A stretch of 64,000 nucleotides of DNA from Mycteria americana. Taxonomy: Eukaryota > Chordata > Aves > Ciconiiformes > Ciconiidae. A program made the position numbers and the translations under genes. Location of the stretch: contig NC_134367.1 of NCBI RefSeq assembly GCF_035582795.1, positions 116,708,062-116,772,061 of the forward strand, read 5' to 3'. The notes beneath the pieces were generated by a model that was given only the letters and a program-made list of their open reading frames with translations, did no database searches and was not told the origin of the DNA. Of this stretch, positions 27,691 to 39,200 are shown in pieces. Numbering within the stretch: the stretch's first letter is position 1; every line of letters starts with the position of its first letter.

Positions 27691-29829
27691 TCATTACAAA
27701 CTTTATTTGTCTGTGCATTGTGTACTATTGATAAGGATCATCACAATTAGTGGACTCACTGCCTATAGTGGTGGGCAACACACACAAAGAAAAATCAATG
27801 AAGCCAAACAGATGAAAATGAAATAATTGTACATAAAGGTAATCATAAACCTGAACAACCTGTGCCTGTGTTTGATTCTTCCCCCAAAACAATGAAAAAC
27901 AAAAAGAAAACCCCCAAAACCCATCAAAAGTGAAAAAAAAGCTTAAGAAGAAAAAAACCCCACAACTTCATACTCCTAGAGAAAATCTTACAACAGGTTA
28001 ATTAAAATTTCCACAGATCGTTCAAAATGAGTACAAATACCCCCCAGCCAATTGGTTCCCGTACAAGTGTCAGATGTAGTTTTCAGCTGGGTGGGAAGAG
28101 CTCACCAGTGGACATGCAGGCTGGGTGTTTGCCTGGCTGGGATGCCAGGAAGCCTGGCAAAGGCCGTAGGGTAAGGAGACATCTTTCAACACCAGTGCAC
28201 AATGTGATCCCTGTGCTGCGCCCAGGAGAGCTCTACATCCATACCTCCCTGGGCTCAGCTCGCTACCCCAGCCTGCACTGCTGGAGTCAGGGGGTGATGC
28301 TGAGTTACAACTCCCTGTCTCATCTTTCCTGTCGATTTCAGATTTGGACAGTGCAAAATGTGGCCTTTTTCCCTGGGGGATGCTTCCTGTGGCCCTTCAG
28401 CCATTATGCTGAATTATTCTGCCTCCAAATGTCCGTGGGAGAGGACCAGCTTTGGGGACTTATCCTGATGGCTTAACGCTCAGAAATAGGGGCTGTCACT
28501 AGACCTCTGGGGACACAGGGAATAGCAGGGGGCCAAGGGTTTTTGAGGCAGCCACCAGCTATAAAGGCAGAGGCAGGCAAGGTGCTGGGAGCCAGCCATG
28601 CTCGTCCCCCTTGGGCTCAGATGCTGCTCATCCCACTTGGGCTCCCTGGGACCTTGTGTAAAACCTCCTGTGGATGGTGGATGCCTTCACACCGGTTTCA
28701 GCATGTCCTGGACTAGCCGCTGTTGGGGGGACCCCGGCCATGTGGGGGGACAGAGCCTGCAGGCTCTGGGGTGTGGGTTTTCCTCCCCTGAAAACCTACA
28801 TCTATGTGGCTGTTATTGCTTCTCGTAGACCCACGCACAGAGCAATAAACCGGGACAGCTTTCCCTCCTTTTACTCCCACTAAGAGGAAACAAACAAATG
28901 AACAAAAACCTATGGCGAAACTAAACTAACTAAAATAAATAAAACCCGGTGAAAAGAAAACACTTGTATCTGCAATGCTCAACCGACATGGCTGGAAGGA
29001 CTATCGCTATAGGATGCTATATACAGATTGGGTTCATTTCATTCATGCAAATGTTACAAGTACCACGACAGCATGCCCAAGGAGGCGGACAAGGTGGGAG
29101 GAAAGCCCCCGCCGCTCTGCGCAGCCTCAGCTTAGGACACCGGACACGAGGTTGCAGCTGCGCATCCCCGAAGGACAGAGGGGGAAAGGCAAGGGGCATG
29201 TGGGGGCAGAAATCCTAGTTGTACACAAGCCAAAACAAAAAAAAAACACCAATCCCAAATCAATGATGAAAATGGTTTGTGTTCTATCCTTAGAAAGCTC
29301 CCAATTTCCCCTTGTCTTCAGTTCAGTCTCTCGCTTCTCTCCAACAGGGCCAGAGGGGACGTTCCTGAGTGGCGAAGGCAGGCGGATGGTGATTGGAGAT
29401 CAGGACCCTTGCTTTCCTCTCCTTCCCTCGCCCACTGCTCTGTTTCTCACCAGCTACTCTGGCCTTCCCCGTACCGACGCGCCTCGGTTGCCTTCGCATC
29501 CATCCTCTCGGGGGGCCGTGGGCGAGAGAGAGCGATGGGAAAGGGCTCGGTGGCTATCAGCCGCTCTTGGTAGAATTGCAGAGAGGGCCCTGCCGCTGGG
29601 CTCCTGGCCGGGGCCGCTGCACGGGGAGGGGTCCTGCTGGCTTTGGGGTCCTGCCTAGTTCAAAGGATCCTCCAAAGCCGCTTTCCATCAGCACGTGTGT
29701 GAACATGGCAAATCTTTTATTCTTTCTCTGTTCATTATACACAGCATTATATCTATATCTATACCTATATATCACTCTATATAGATACATATAGATATAT
29801 ATATATATTTACTATCTCTGATTGTCCCT
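27691..29829 (-). other. Putative SLC8A 3' UTR
   Basis: Non-coding DNA downstream of the exchanger stop. Minus-strand AATAAA signals lie at 29721-29716 (about 110 nt after the stop) and 27707-27702 (context ACAAATAAAGTTTG, about 2.1 kb after the stop). Which one is used, or whether the UTR runs further, cannot be told from sequence alone; long 3' UTRs are common in this family. Confidence 0.4.
29749..29811. repeat. TA-rich microsatellite in the SLC8A 3' UTR
   Basis: Imperfect repeats of TATA, CTATAT and AGATATA units about 20-80 bases past the exchanger stop codon. Confidence 0.85.
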
Positions 29830-30206
29830 TTAGAAGCCCTTTATGTGGCAGTAGGCTTCCAGAGATGAGAAGAATATGTACAAGAGCCAGAGGAGGATAA
29901 AGAGTGAGGATGTGAGCAGCTTGGAAGTCCGCGGCCCGCCCAGCTCACCTCCAATCTCGGGTCTCCGCCGGTAGAGCAGCACACCCACACTGATAAAAGC
30001 AAAAATGGTGAAGAGGGTGACAGAGAAGGCCAGGGTACCGGGCGAGACTTGGAAGGCTTGTCCATGTGCTGCGTGGTAGATGGCTGCGATGGACCAGGCC
30101 ACTCCGATGCCCAGGAAAACATTCACGGCATTGCTCCCGGTGACGTTCCCAATGGAGGCATCCGCATACTGGTCCTGTGTCGCTGCTACTTTGCTGGCAA
30201 AGGTGT
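29830..30206 (-). CDS. SLC8A1/SLC8A4-like: SLC8A last coding exon (alpha-2 end to C-terminus)
   Basis: Acceptor TTTGCAG ends at 30207; stop TAA at 29832-29830. It begins inside GTSVPD|TFASK, carries the second part of the alpha-2 ion-binding repeat (DQYADASIGNVTGSNAVN), the last membrane helices (VSPGTLAFSVTLFTIFAF, LLTSSLFILLWLLYIFF) and the family C-terminus YCHIKGF. 124 residues plus the split Asp. Confidence 0.97.
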
Positions 30207-33200
30207 CTGCAAAGGGATGGCACAGAGAGACCCTCAGCAAACAGCCACATAAGGAGGGACAGCAGCAGGTAGCTTGGGGACAAATGTCAACAACATCACT
30301 TGGGGAATGAAGATAGTGGGTAAGGGGATAGGGTACAGCCCCATCTATGGGCACTCCCAAAGAAGGGCACATCTGGCCAGAGTGACAATCAGGGTCCAGA
30401 AACGCCCAGGAGGGAAGTCTCAATGCCCAGAAATACCGGGCTTCCCCCTGTATGGCCCCAGATACCCCACAGTGCTTCAAGCAAGAGACAACACTTCCCA
30501 GTACTACACTGTGTTGGCCCCTTCTCCCACATCCACTAATTCGTTGACTTGCAAAAGAACCGAACAGGCTGGAAGAGCTTTGTGGGAGCCACAATAGTTT
30601 ATATCTGTCCTCCAGGTCCACTGAAGTTTTGTATTTGTGTTTCTGTGTTTTCTTTAATGATGTTTCTCCAAAACCTTTTACCTCACTAAAGTCCAGTGTC
30701 TTGTGCAGATCCTGACACTTTGGTAAACAAGTGGTCATCTTTCACACCTTAGGGAGAAAAACCATGCAGGTGGGTGTATGCTTGCCCATGTGCTCCACTA
30801 GCTTTAATACTGGTGGCAAAAGAGCTGTGATAAAACTCAGCTGGCCTTTTACATGGAAGATCTTGTGTCGAGTAGACCAGCACAATGCTGCTCTGCACCA
30901 TAGGGAAGTGCTGATTTTACATCCAAACCCACTCTGGATCTGCAGGGGTGGGTGAGCAGGAGGGGGGATTAGCACCTGGGTTTTGTCCAGGTGAGCACTG
31001 TCAGCTAATGATGAGAAGATGAATCCTTAACACATCTGCGCTCCCAGATCACCTTGGGTACAGCCAGCAGAGTGTGGCTCAGAAAAAGAAAACGGTGAGG
31101 TCAGATTTCATGTTTTTTAATTCTACAGAGTTTCCTTTACACTCCTTCCCAGTGGGGCACCAAGGGGAGACAGCGAAGTGCAGCCTGGCATGAAGAACCA
31201 GTTTTCACATAACAGGAGGGGCTGGGCGCCTATAAGCACAGTGAGAGGGGCCATTTGCAGCAAAGACATCACGAGGCTGCTTTATTTTTTAAAAAAAGCT
31301 CCCACAGAAATGCATCTGACTGCTGAGAGAAGGAAAAGGCATTTCCCCTTGGTCTCAGCCTTGGTCACAGTGCAGTAGTGGGGTTGTGGGACAGTGCTGA
31401 TGCCTCTGTGGCGCTGCAGCTGCCACTGCGGGAGGAGGGATAGGGCACATCTGGGGCACACTGCCAGCACCAGCCAGAGTGTGGAAACAACCACGTGCAC
31501 TTCTTCAAGCTTGAGCGGTGCTTTCAATGCAGGAAAGGCCCCTGTCAGTCTTGATTTCACTGCACGTTCGTCTGATGCCTGTCTGCCTCCTGGAAAGCAC
31601 CCTGCACCTCCCCAGTGTGGAGGAGCCAAAGCACCCAGCTAACACGACATAGTCTGGGAGCACCTGCTAGTTCAAACAAGAGTAGCCAAATATATCCTAA
31701 AAAGAACTTCATAAATGCCACCTTTTGTCGACAAACGCAGGAGGGAAGATTTTCGCTGTCAAGGGTGTGAGATAGCCCTACAAACCTCACGCGTAAATGT
31801 GCCGGAGGTCTAAAAAATGCTCCTTCTTCTGTTCCTTGCCCAAATCTGTTCTTCCTTTTGGTTCTGCTGCTTCTTTTTTGGGCTCTGATAGCGTTAGGAC
31901 AATTTCAAGATCTTCGAGCACCGGAGTGCTGATCACTGGAAGTCACCTGGTGGTGAGGAAAGGTGTGACTGACACGGGGGGGTGGTCAGGTTGGGTTAGA
32001 GCCCCTTGTCCGGGAACCAGGCCATGCCTGGCCAGCACAGCCCATGGGAGAAGGTGAGTGAAAGGCACAGGCCCTCTCACACAAGCTGACACTGGGCTTC
32101 CCAGAGCAACCATGTCACTGGCACCACCCTCTCTACTGCACTGGCCCTTTGCTGAGCCAGCAGAAAAGGAGGCTGGGTTGCAGCAAGTCAATGTGCATTG
32201 GGAGGACAAAGTAGCATGTAGCTATGGAAACTTGTGTTTTTTTCTCTCCCTGGTCAGTCTTCAGTCTCTGCTGTCTCTGAGGCTGGGTGCCCACTTGATC
32301 AGAGACACGTCTCCAAACATTTGTGGGACCAGGACCTTCTAGGGGCTTCACAAGTCGCATTTTGAGCAGCTCCCCCAGCTCAGCAACCTCACCTTGATCC
32401 ATCTGAATCAAAGCTGAACCTGGTCTCACACAACAGTGTCTGTGCTGGGCAGAGTGCCCTGAGTACAGACTAGCACCTAACTCACCTGGGAGGCAAGGTT
32501 AAAGGAGCAGATGCTCAGAAAGAAAATGCAGGACTGCCAGCACAGGCAACATTTTAATCAAAGACCAATTTCCTACTGTGAGAGTGGATGCCACAGAGGC
32601 TGTCCACAGAAATAGATACTTCACTGTCTTTGCAAGGGGAAAGTCCTTGAAATAATTTCCAGGGGTCTGAATCCACATCCTGGTTCGATCCTCCCAGCCC
32701 ATCTGAGACTGAAAAACAACTTCCACATACACCTCAAATCCGTCCTCAGGGGTCCTGCAGAGCACAGCCGAGGACCTCACTGTGCCCAGCTTTCTCAGCC
32801 CAAACCCAAACTCAGACTGGGCAGAGATGGACCTTTACAACAAACCCTGCTGTTGTCCTTACCTGGCACTGATGTCCCCAGTGCTACAAACACGACTGCG
32901 GTGACTGAGTCCTTCAAGCCGATGGTGCAGCCAAAGTGGGATGCTAGGTCGCCAATAAAAGCTGTCAGGAGGCCAATCATGAGGATGGAGACAACGAAGC
33001 AAGCCCAGCCATTCCAGTAGTCTGTCGGGGGCACGAAGGCAAAAAGGACCTTCCAGAAGACGGTCAGAAAGTGCATCACGTAGTCGAAGCAGGAGGGCAG
33101 CTTCTCCTCCCCACATTCATCGTCATCGTCGTCTTCCCCTGGAGAAAACCATCAGTGCCTGATTAGACTCGCCCATCCTGGGGGAGTTTGGGCAAAGCTC

Positions 33201-36200
33201 CTGTGCATACTGCAGCCCCCCAAATGCTGTGTCTCATGATTTGGCCCTAGAAGGCCTTGACATCCAAATATCTTATTTTCTGGGCAATCATCAGAGGGGC
33301 TCAATGGCCTTTCCTGGCCCCTTCCCATGACACAGAAAAACCCTCCAAAGGCATTGGTCTTGAAAACCAACCTGCACTTCAGAAAATGCAGAGCCTCATG
33401 CCAGCACCTCTGCCTGGGTTTAACGACCAGATGCTTTCTGGGACTCAGCTCCTGCTCAGGAGCCCTTTCCCCAGAAGACATGGGAAATGACTGGCCTCAT
33501 GCTGGTTGGAGCCGATCAGGGTGGGCAAACCCACCAAGAGCAACATGAGCCTCACAGAGACTCCACAAGAGTCTCTGTGAAGAGCTCAACAAGAGCCTCA
33601 CAGAGACTCCTCTAAGGAAGCTCTTTTTGAGCCACTTTTCACAAGCACCTGTGATTGCTTCCAGCTCTCCGGAAAGACGGCTGTTTTTTTGTGGCTGCTG
33701 AGCTGCTAGCTCTGGCGCTTCACCTTTTCTGCAAACCAGGATCCAACCATGAAGAATACCTGCCCTAAAACCTCCCTGGTCTGTCACTACTGACTTCGTG
33801 TGCCTTCCTATGAGCTCTGGCAGCCCATTCCTTTCAGTCTGGTCTGACCAAGGTCAGTGGGCACCCCCTGCACATGAAAATGCTTTCCCATTTGCACCCC
33901 TTCCAGGTAGCTGTCAAGCACCCCAGGCCATGAGCCAGCTATGGGGCATCATTTGTCACAGCAAAAATGCACTTTCCTTCTCTTTCTGTCCCTGGTCCAG
34001 GTCAGTGCTTCACTTCTCACCAATCTGTTGTTAATGCCTTGCAGGGGTCTTTTTCCCAGCATGAGCCTGCCAGCAGTCCTGGCCCCATCTCTGCTCACCA
34101 GGCACATTGTGTGGGTCGGACCCTGGCTATCCTGGTGCTGTGCTGAGCACTCGGCCCCGCACAGTGCACCACTGCTCACAGCTGTGGCCCCTGCAGCACC
34201 TGCAAGACCTGGGTCCCTAGCACAGACGGGGAGCTGGGGACCTGAGTCCTTGTGCCCATCCTGCCTGATGTCCCAGGGGCCCTCAGCCCCCAAGTGCCAG
34301 CTGCTGCACGCCCCCAAAGGCTCTTGGGGAGTTATGCATCCACAGCCATGCCCCGTGGACATGCAGGCTGGCTCATACCCAGAAGCTCTCTTGTGGGTCG
34401 CAGAGAAAGAGCTCAGCAGAGGTTGGACTGTCCTGGCCCCCTCCCCTGGCTCCTTGGACCTTTCCCCCGGCACTGGCCCAGCACATCTTCATCTTGTTGG
34501 TCCTGGCAGGGCCATGGGGATCCAGGCAGGTGTCTCAGTTTCTTGCTTCCCTGCTCCAGCTGTCAGCGCCTCACCTGTCTCTCCAAAGCCTCCAGCTTCC
34601 AGGGAGCCTGGAGCCTCTTGGCATCCAGCTTCCAGCCCTGCATGATGGCATCCATCGTGCAGGGCTGACCCCGCCAGCGAGCCCCTCGGGGCTGGTGACC
34701 TCCTGCCTGACTCCAGCACCTCTGACGAGGCACCTCGCGAGCCCACTGGCGACCCTGTCCTCTGGGCGGGCTGCATGGTGAATGCGGAGCTCCCCCAGCC
34801 TGGCACAGTGCACAACGCCAGTTATGGCACAGTCAAAAACTCCTCCAGCTCGTGCTTGAACCACCACTGGGCATGAAGGGGAGGTGACGCTTTCCCAATG
34901 AAATCAGTGGGAGCCTTCCTTCTGCCCTCAAGGAACAAGGATGTGTTTCTAAGTCATGGATGTTGGGGATTCCAAGGCCATTGCGAGTTGTGTTAAAGAC
35001 ATCCCTTGCACTCAGGTTGGTGATTTGTCATTGTCTTTGATGCATTTTTTTCCCTCCAAGGATGTGGACCACCAGATCTCCCTGCATGGCTGTTGGAAGA
35101 AGCTCCTTACCAAGGGGAGGACGCAATGTGCAGTCCATCCCTGTCAGACAGCATGAGTGAGCCTGGCTCTCCTTCCCAGGAGGACACCTCAGGATGGCAG
35201 AAAAAAGGGGCCAAGTCCCAGAGCAGCCAAGACCACCCAGTGAAACCTGAGCCTCTGCTCTGCTCCACCGCAGTGGGAGAGGGGACAAGGTCCCATCTTG
35301 CCAGACACTGGGTTTAAGGGGATGATGGCTCTGTGCCTGGAAAAAGCTACTTCTGGCAGCCACAGTACTGATCAAGCTGGCATAAGCTTTTGCATGAGAC
35401 TGTGCTGTTTTTATCTGCCCCACTGCTGGCCAGGGTGAACATTCCTCCTTTCACATCTTCCTTCACAATGTGGATGTTTGATTGAATAACAAAATGTATA
35501 AAGCCTCCCACAGGGAGAATAAAATGGTCTTGCTGTACGCTGTGTACCAATATGTGGGTATCAATTAACCCCATGTTCAAATGGTGGCTCTGTGCCATGA
35601 CCACAGAGTTACTGGGGGAAGCTGCTAGTGAGCTGTTTGCTCTGTTGCTGCTCATAACAATAATTGCTTTCTGCCTCATCGCAAAGGTGGCAATGAAAAG
35701 CCAATTGGGGGATCAAGACATGGCATCCTTCCTGGGAAAGCGGAAGCCAAACCCTGTGCACTGAAGTTTCACCTCTTGGCTATTCCTCTTTGTGGTCCTG
35801 CAGAGAGCGCACGCAGCACACAGGAGCAAGAAAAGGAAAAGGCCCAGGGATCACCCAGATTGTGATCACTCTCAAGAGATTTGGTAACCTATAAGGGGAG
35901 TCAACCCGCTCTTGGTTTGGCCCAGCTCCAGTACCTGTAAACCCTGCATTCTCCTGACATCCTTGGGGCTTTCAGCAGAGATGCAGCTGCAGGGGAGATG
36001 GTAGTGATGGAGACAGTAAGAGCAAGGCAGGAGGAACCTCTCATGCAGATATCTGTCTGTACACAGGGGATACGGCATCCCACATGAGGGCTGGGGTGAA
36101 GCTGGAGGGGATTCAGTGCGGCCACCAAGATGATGGGAGCCTGGAGGATGTTGCCTATGGGGAGAGGTGGAAGGAGCTGGCTTGGTGAATCAGGAAAAGA

Positions 36201-39200
36201 GGAGGTTGGAGAGGACCAAGCAACAGCCTGCAGTGACTTTGGAGGGCATGTACAGAGAGGATGGAGCAAAACTCCCCTCTGCACTGACAAATGATACAAC
36301 AAGGGGCAATGGCCACAAACCGCAGCTTGGATGGTAACATCAGGAGAAACGTCTCCTCCAGGAGGGTGGTGCAGCCCTGGGACACATACCCTCACTGATG
36401 GACATAATCTTTGGACGTTTTCAATATTTAGCTAAATAAAGCCATGACTAACCAGGGAAAAGTCCTACTCAGCACCCTGTTGGGGTGCAGCTTTGCACAC
36501 ATTGTTTGTCTTCAAAGCACCTTTGCAGATCAAGACCAACACATAAGATAGAGGCAGTGGGAAACTTGGTGTCTCTACAATAACTTGATGGAAAATTATG
36601 TGTTGCTTGGCTTTAAAGCTTCAAACTCACTATGGCAGAAACAGTAGCTAACCAGTGGCATGGTGTTACTATTTTGGCAGATATAAACACCCTATTCCTG
36701 TGCATTGTCGTGGAGATAAGGAACAGTTTTTCAGCCTGGGAAGCCTATGCTGGCCTATTTTTTTTGCTCGTTGCACAAAGGCTGGTACTGGCAGGATACA
36801 CTGTGCTGTGCTCACACTGTAATTTTGCAGCAGGTATTTTAATCCTCTCCCAAGCTGCATGGCAGCAGGACTGTCATGGATCTAAATCTTTATGGAGATG
36901 GTAAAACAGACTGAAAAATGAACAAGTGCCACTGTCATAACACTCATCCAGATCTGTCTATCATTTTGTTAAGCAGCAATAACATCTCTCTTTTGAAGAG
37001 CTGGCCAGATCCTGTGGAGGTGACTTGAAACACAGAGTGAGGTCGGATGGTGACCCAGGGGTACATTCAGGAACAGGCTCACAAACCCCAGGATGTTTTT
37101 GCTGTGGAAGAAACTTTATGGGCTGTTGGGTGCACACTGAAGGCAGCTATGCGTGAGAGGCTCCAGCTCAGCCCCATGGACAGCATGGGATGGCGTGGCG
37201 TGGTGTGGTACAGTCTTGCCTGCACCTGCACTGCCCTTCCACAGACCTGACCTCCTGTTGCTCCATCGCTCAGCCTCCCTGCCAGCATTGCTGCCAGTTG
37301 CTCACTGGGTGGGAAATAGGGTTTTAATGTTTCTTTTCTCAGCTGGGATGTTACATTTTGAAGTGGGAATGTGCGCCTTTCCCCTGCTCTCCATGGTGGG
37401 CTGCAGGGAAAAACTCAAACCCAAACTCCAGTGTTTGAGGCATTTTAACTTGCTCGGCACAAAGCTTGAGGAGCTGAATCCTGGCAAAAAGCAAGTCCAG
37501 AGCTCAGAGACAAAATAATGCTCCCCAACCACAAGGGACAGCTCATGTCCACCGGAATATACCACATTTATTACAATTTTGCTAATCATCCTGTTAGCAC
37601 TGATGGTGGCTGTATATTCAAGACACGGTGGCAACGGGGCTTTCACACTGCAGTCTTTACATGTGTCACAGAGATGGGATCCGAGTATCAGTGATTATCT
37701 TTGCTTTAATATGGAATGCAATTAAATAATTGATTCTGGCATAGATTAGTTTAGCTGTATTAGCTACAAAACCTGCAGCAAGGATTGTCTTGCATGATAT
37801 GTTCATTCTGTATCTGAAGTAATGGGAGGCTCTTGGCTGGAGGCTCTAAGAATAACTATGCTACAAGAGGAGGGATCACAATTTGAGGAGATAGCTGCTG
37901 CACAATGTCCTGTCCTCATTTTCAGAGGCGGAGGGTAAATGGTACGGCCATCACTTTTAATTACTTTGTGCTGGGCAGAGGTTACCCTGTACAGCAGAGC
38001 TCGAGGTAGGAAGTATGAGTGTTCCTCCATGCATTGCAATGCACAATTAGCCAGATGAGCTCAAATTGCCTTCCCCAGTGATTTAATTTAAGCTGGTTGA
38101 TTTTGCCCTAATGCGTGCACACACGCAGTCCAGGCTGGGCTGTGAGGTTGTAACAGCCAGCCAGTGAGTTATAGCGTCTCCAACTGTTAAAACCACATCT
38201 GGAGGAGACCTTCTTTCTTTCATCTTCCACAGATGTGGGAATGCTAATATATCTTATACTGGGCATACTGGTAAACATGGCACTGGCGCCTGTGAGAAGA
38301 GTACAACAGGGCATTTCTGAGGGAAAGAAAATTCTCCAAGAGAGGGAAGATATGATCAGATACGATCACAGATATAACATGCTGCTGCAGCTATTGGGCT
38401 GCTGAGTCATAACCTGCAGCCACAGCTGGCTGGAGCAGCAGGAGTTCCTGGAAGCAGGGGGTCAAGGGCAAATTTTGGCCCATGGAGAGGGGGACTCAGT
38501 GGCTGTCTTCAAGGCTTGGCACCCTCGCTACCGCATTGTCCTCACTGCAGCAGTATGGGGAGCACCAGAGATGGGGAGCACTGCTGCTTCACACCAGCAT
38601 CATTTATGCTGCTCTGAATTTAAACATTGCTTTCGCCTCCCAGATCTCTCTCACTGAAATGAATTTTCCTCTCTGCCGTCTGGTAATAGCCAGGGTGTTT
38701 CTCTGCTGGGTGCTACAGACACACTTAATGCAGGAGGTTTCCTACACATCAGACAAGGTGATCTCACGAAAGGGTTTAATCAGCTGTCTTATTTATGCAG
38801 ACTCTGTAAATAACTCCGCCATCTGTTTTGCCTCCTGCTGCTCCATGACGGTCTGTATTACTGATACAGCCAAGCCAAGACACAAGCGAGGTTGATCGTA
38901 ATTCACCTGGAGCTGTGGTCCAAACTCACCCGCGCTGACAGTAATAGCCTCAATAAACTGCTCCCTCCAGCTGTTTGTGCCAACCACTAGGGCCAGGTTC
39001 GTCTTCTTAATGAGCTTGTCCACTGTGTTCTGTGGATGGAGATGCAGAGGAGAGAATTAGGGGCTATTGGGCTAGAGATGCTGGGCTAAAACCCACCGGC
39101 GCTAGTGCTTACAGCCATGCACTTATGGAAAAAGCTTAGTAGATTTTAAGCTCAGGTCAAGAGCCCCAGCAGTGAAAGCAAATGTAAGTACTTACAATTC

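Noticed and set aside
28975-29658. 227-codon plus-strand open frame near the exchanger 3' end
   Set aside because: No recognisable domain. Composition changes sharply along its length and it is antisense to the likely 3' UTR.
29830-30738. 302-codon minus-strand frame that looks like one protein ending in the exchanger C-terminus
   Set aside because: Only 30206-29830 is exchanger. The upstream part is intron that happens to stay open; the TTTGCAG acceptor and family alignment place the exon start at 30206.
33941-34645. 234-codon plus-strand open frame
   Set aside because: It lies in an exchanger intron on the opposite strand, is low in complexity (Ser, Pro, Leu, Ala), and has no domain, splice partners or poly(A) signal.
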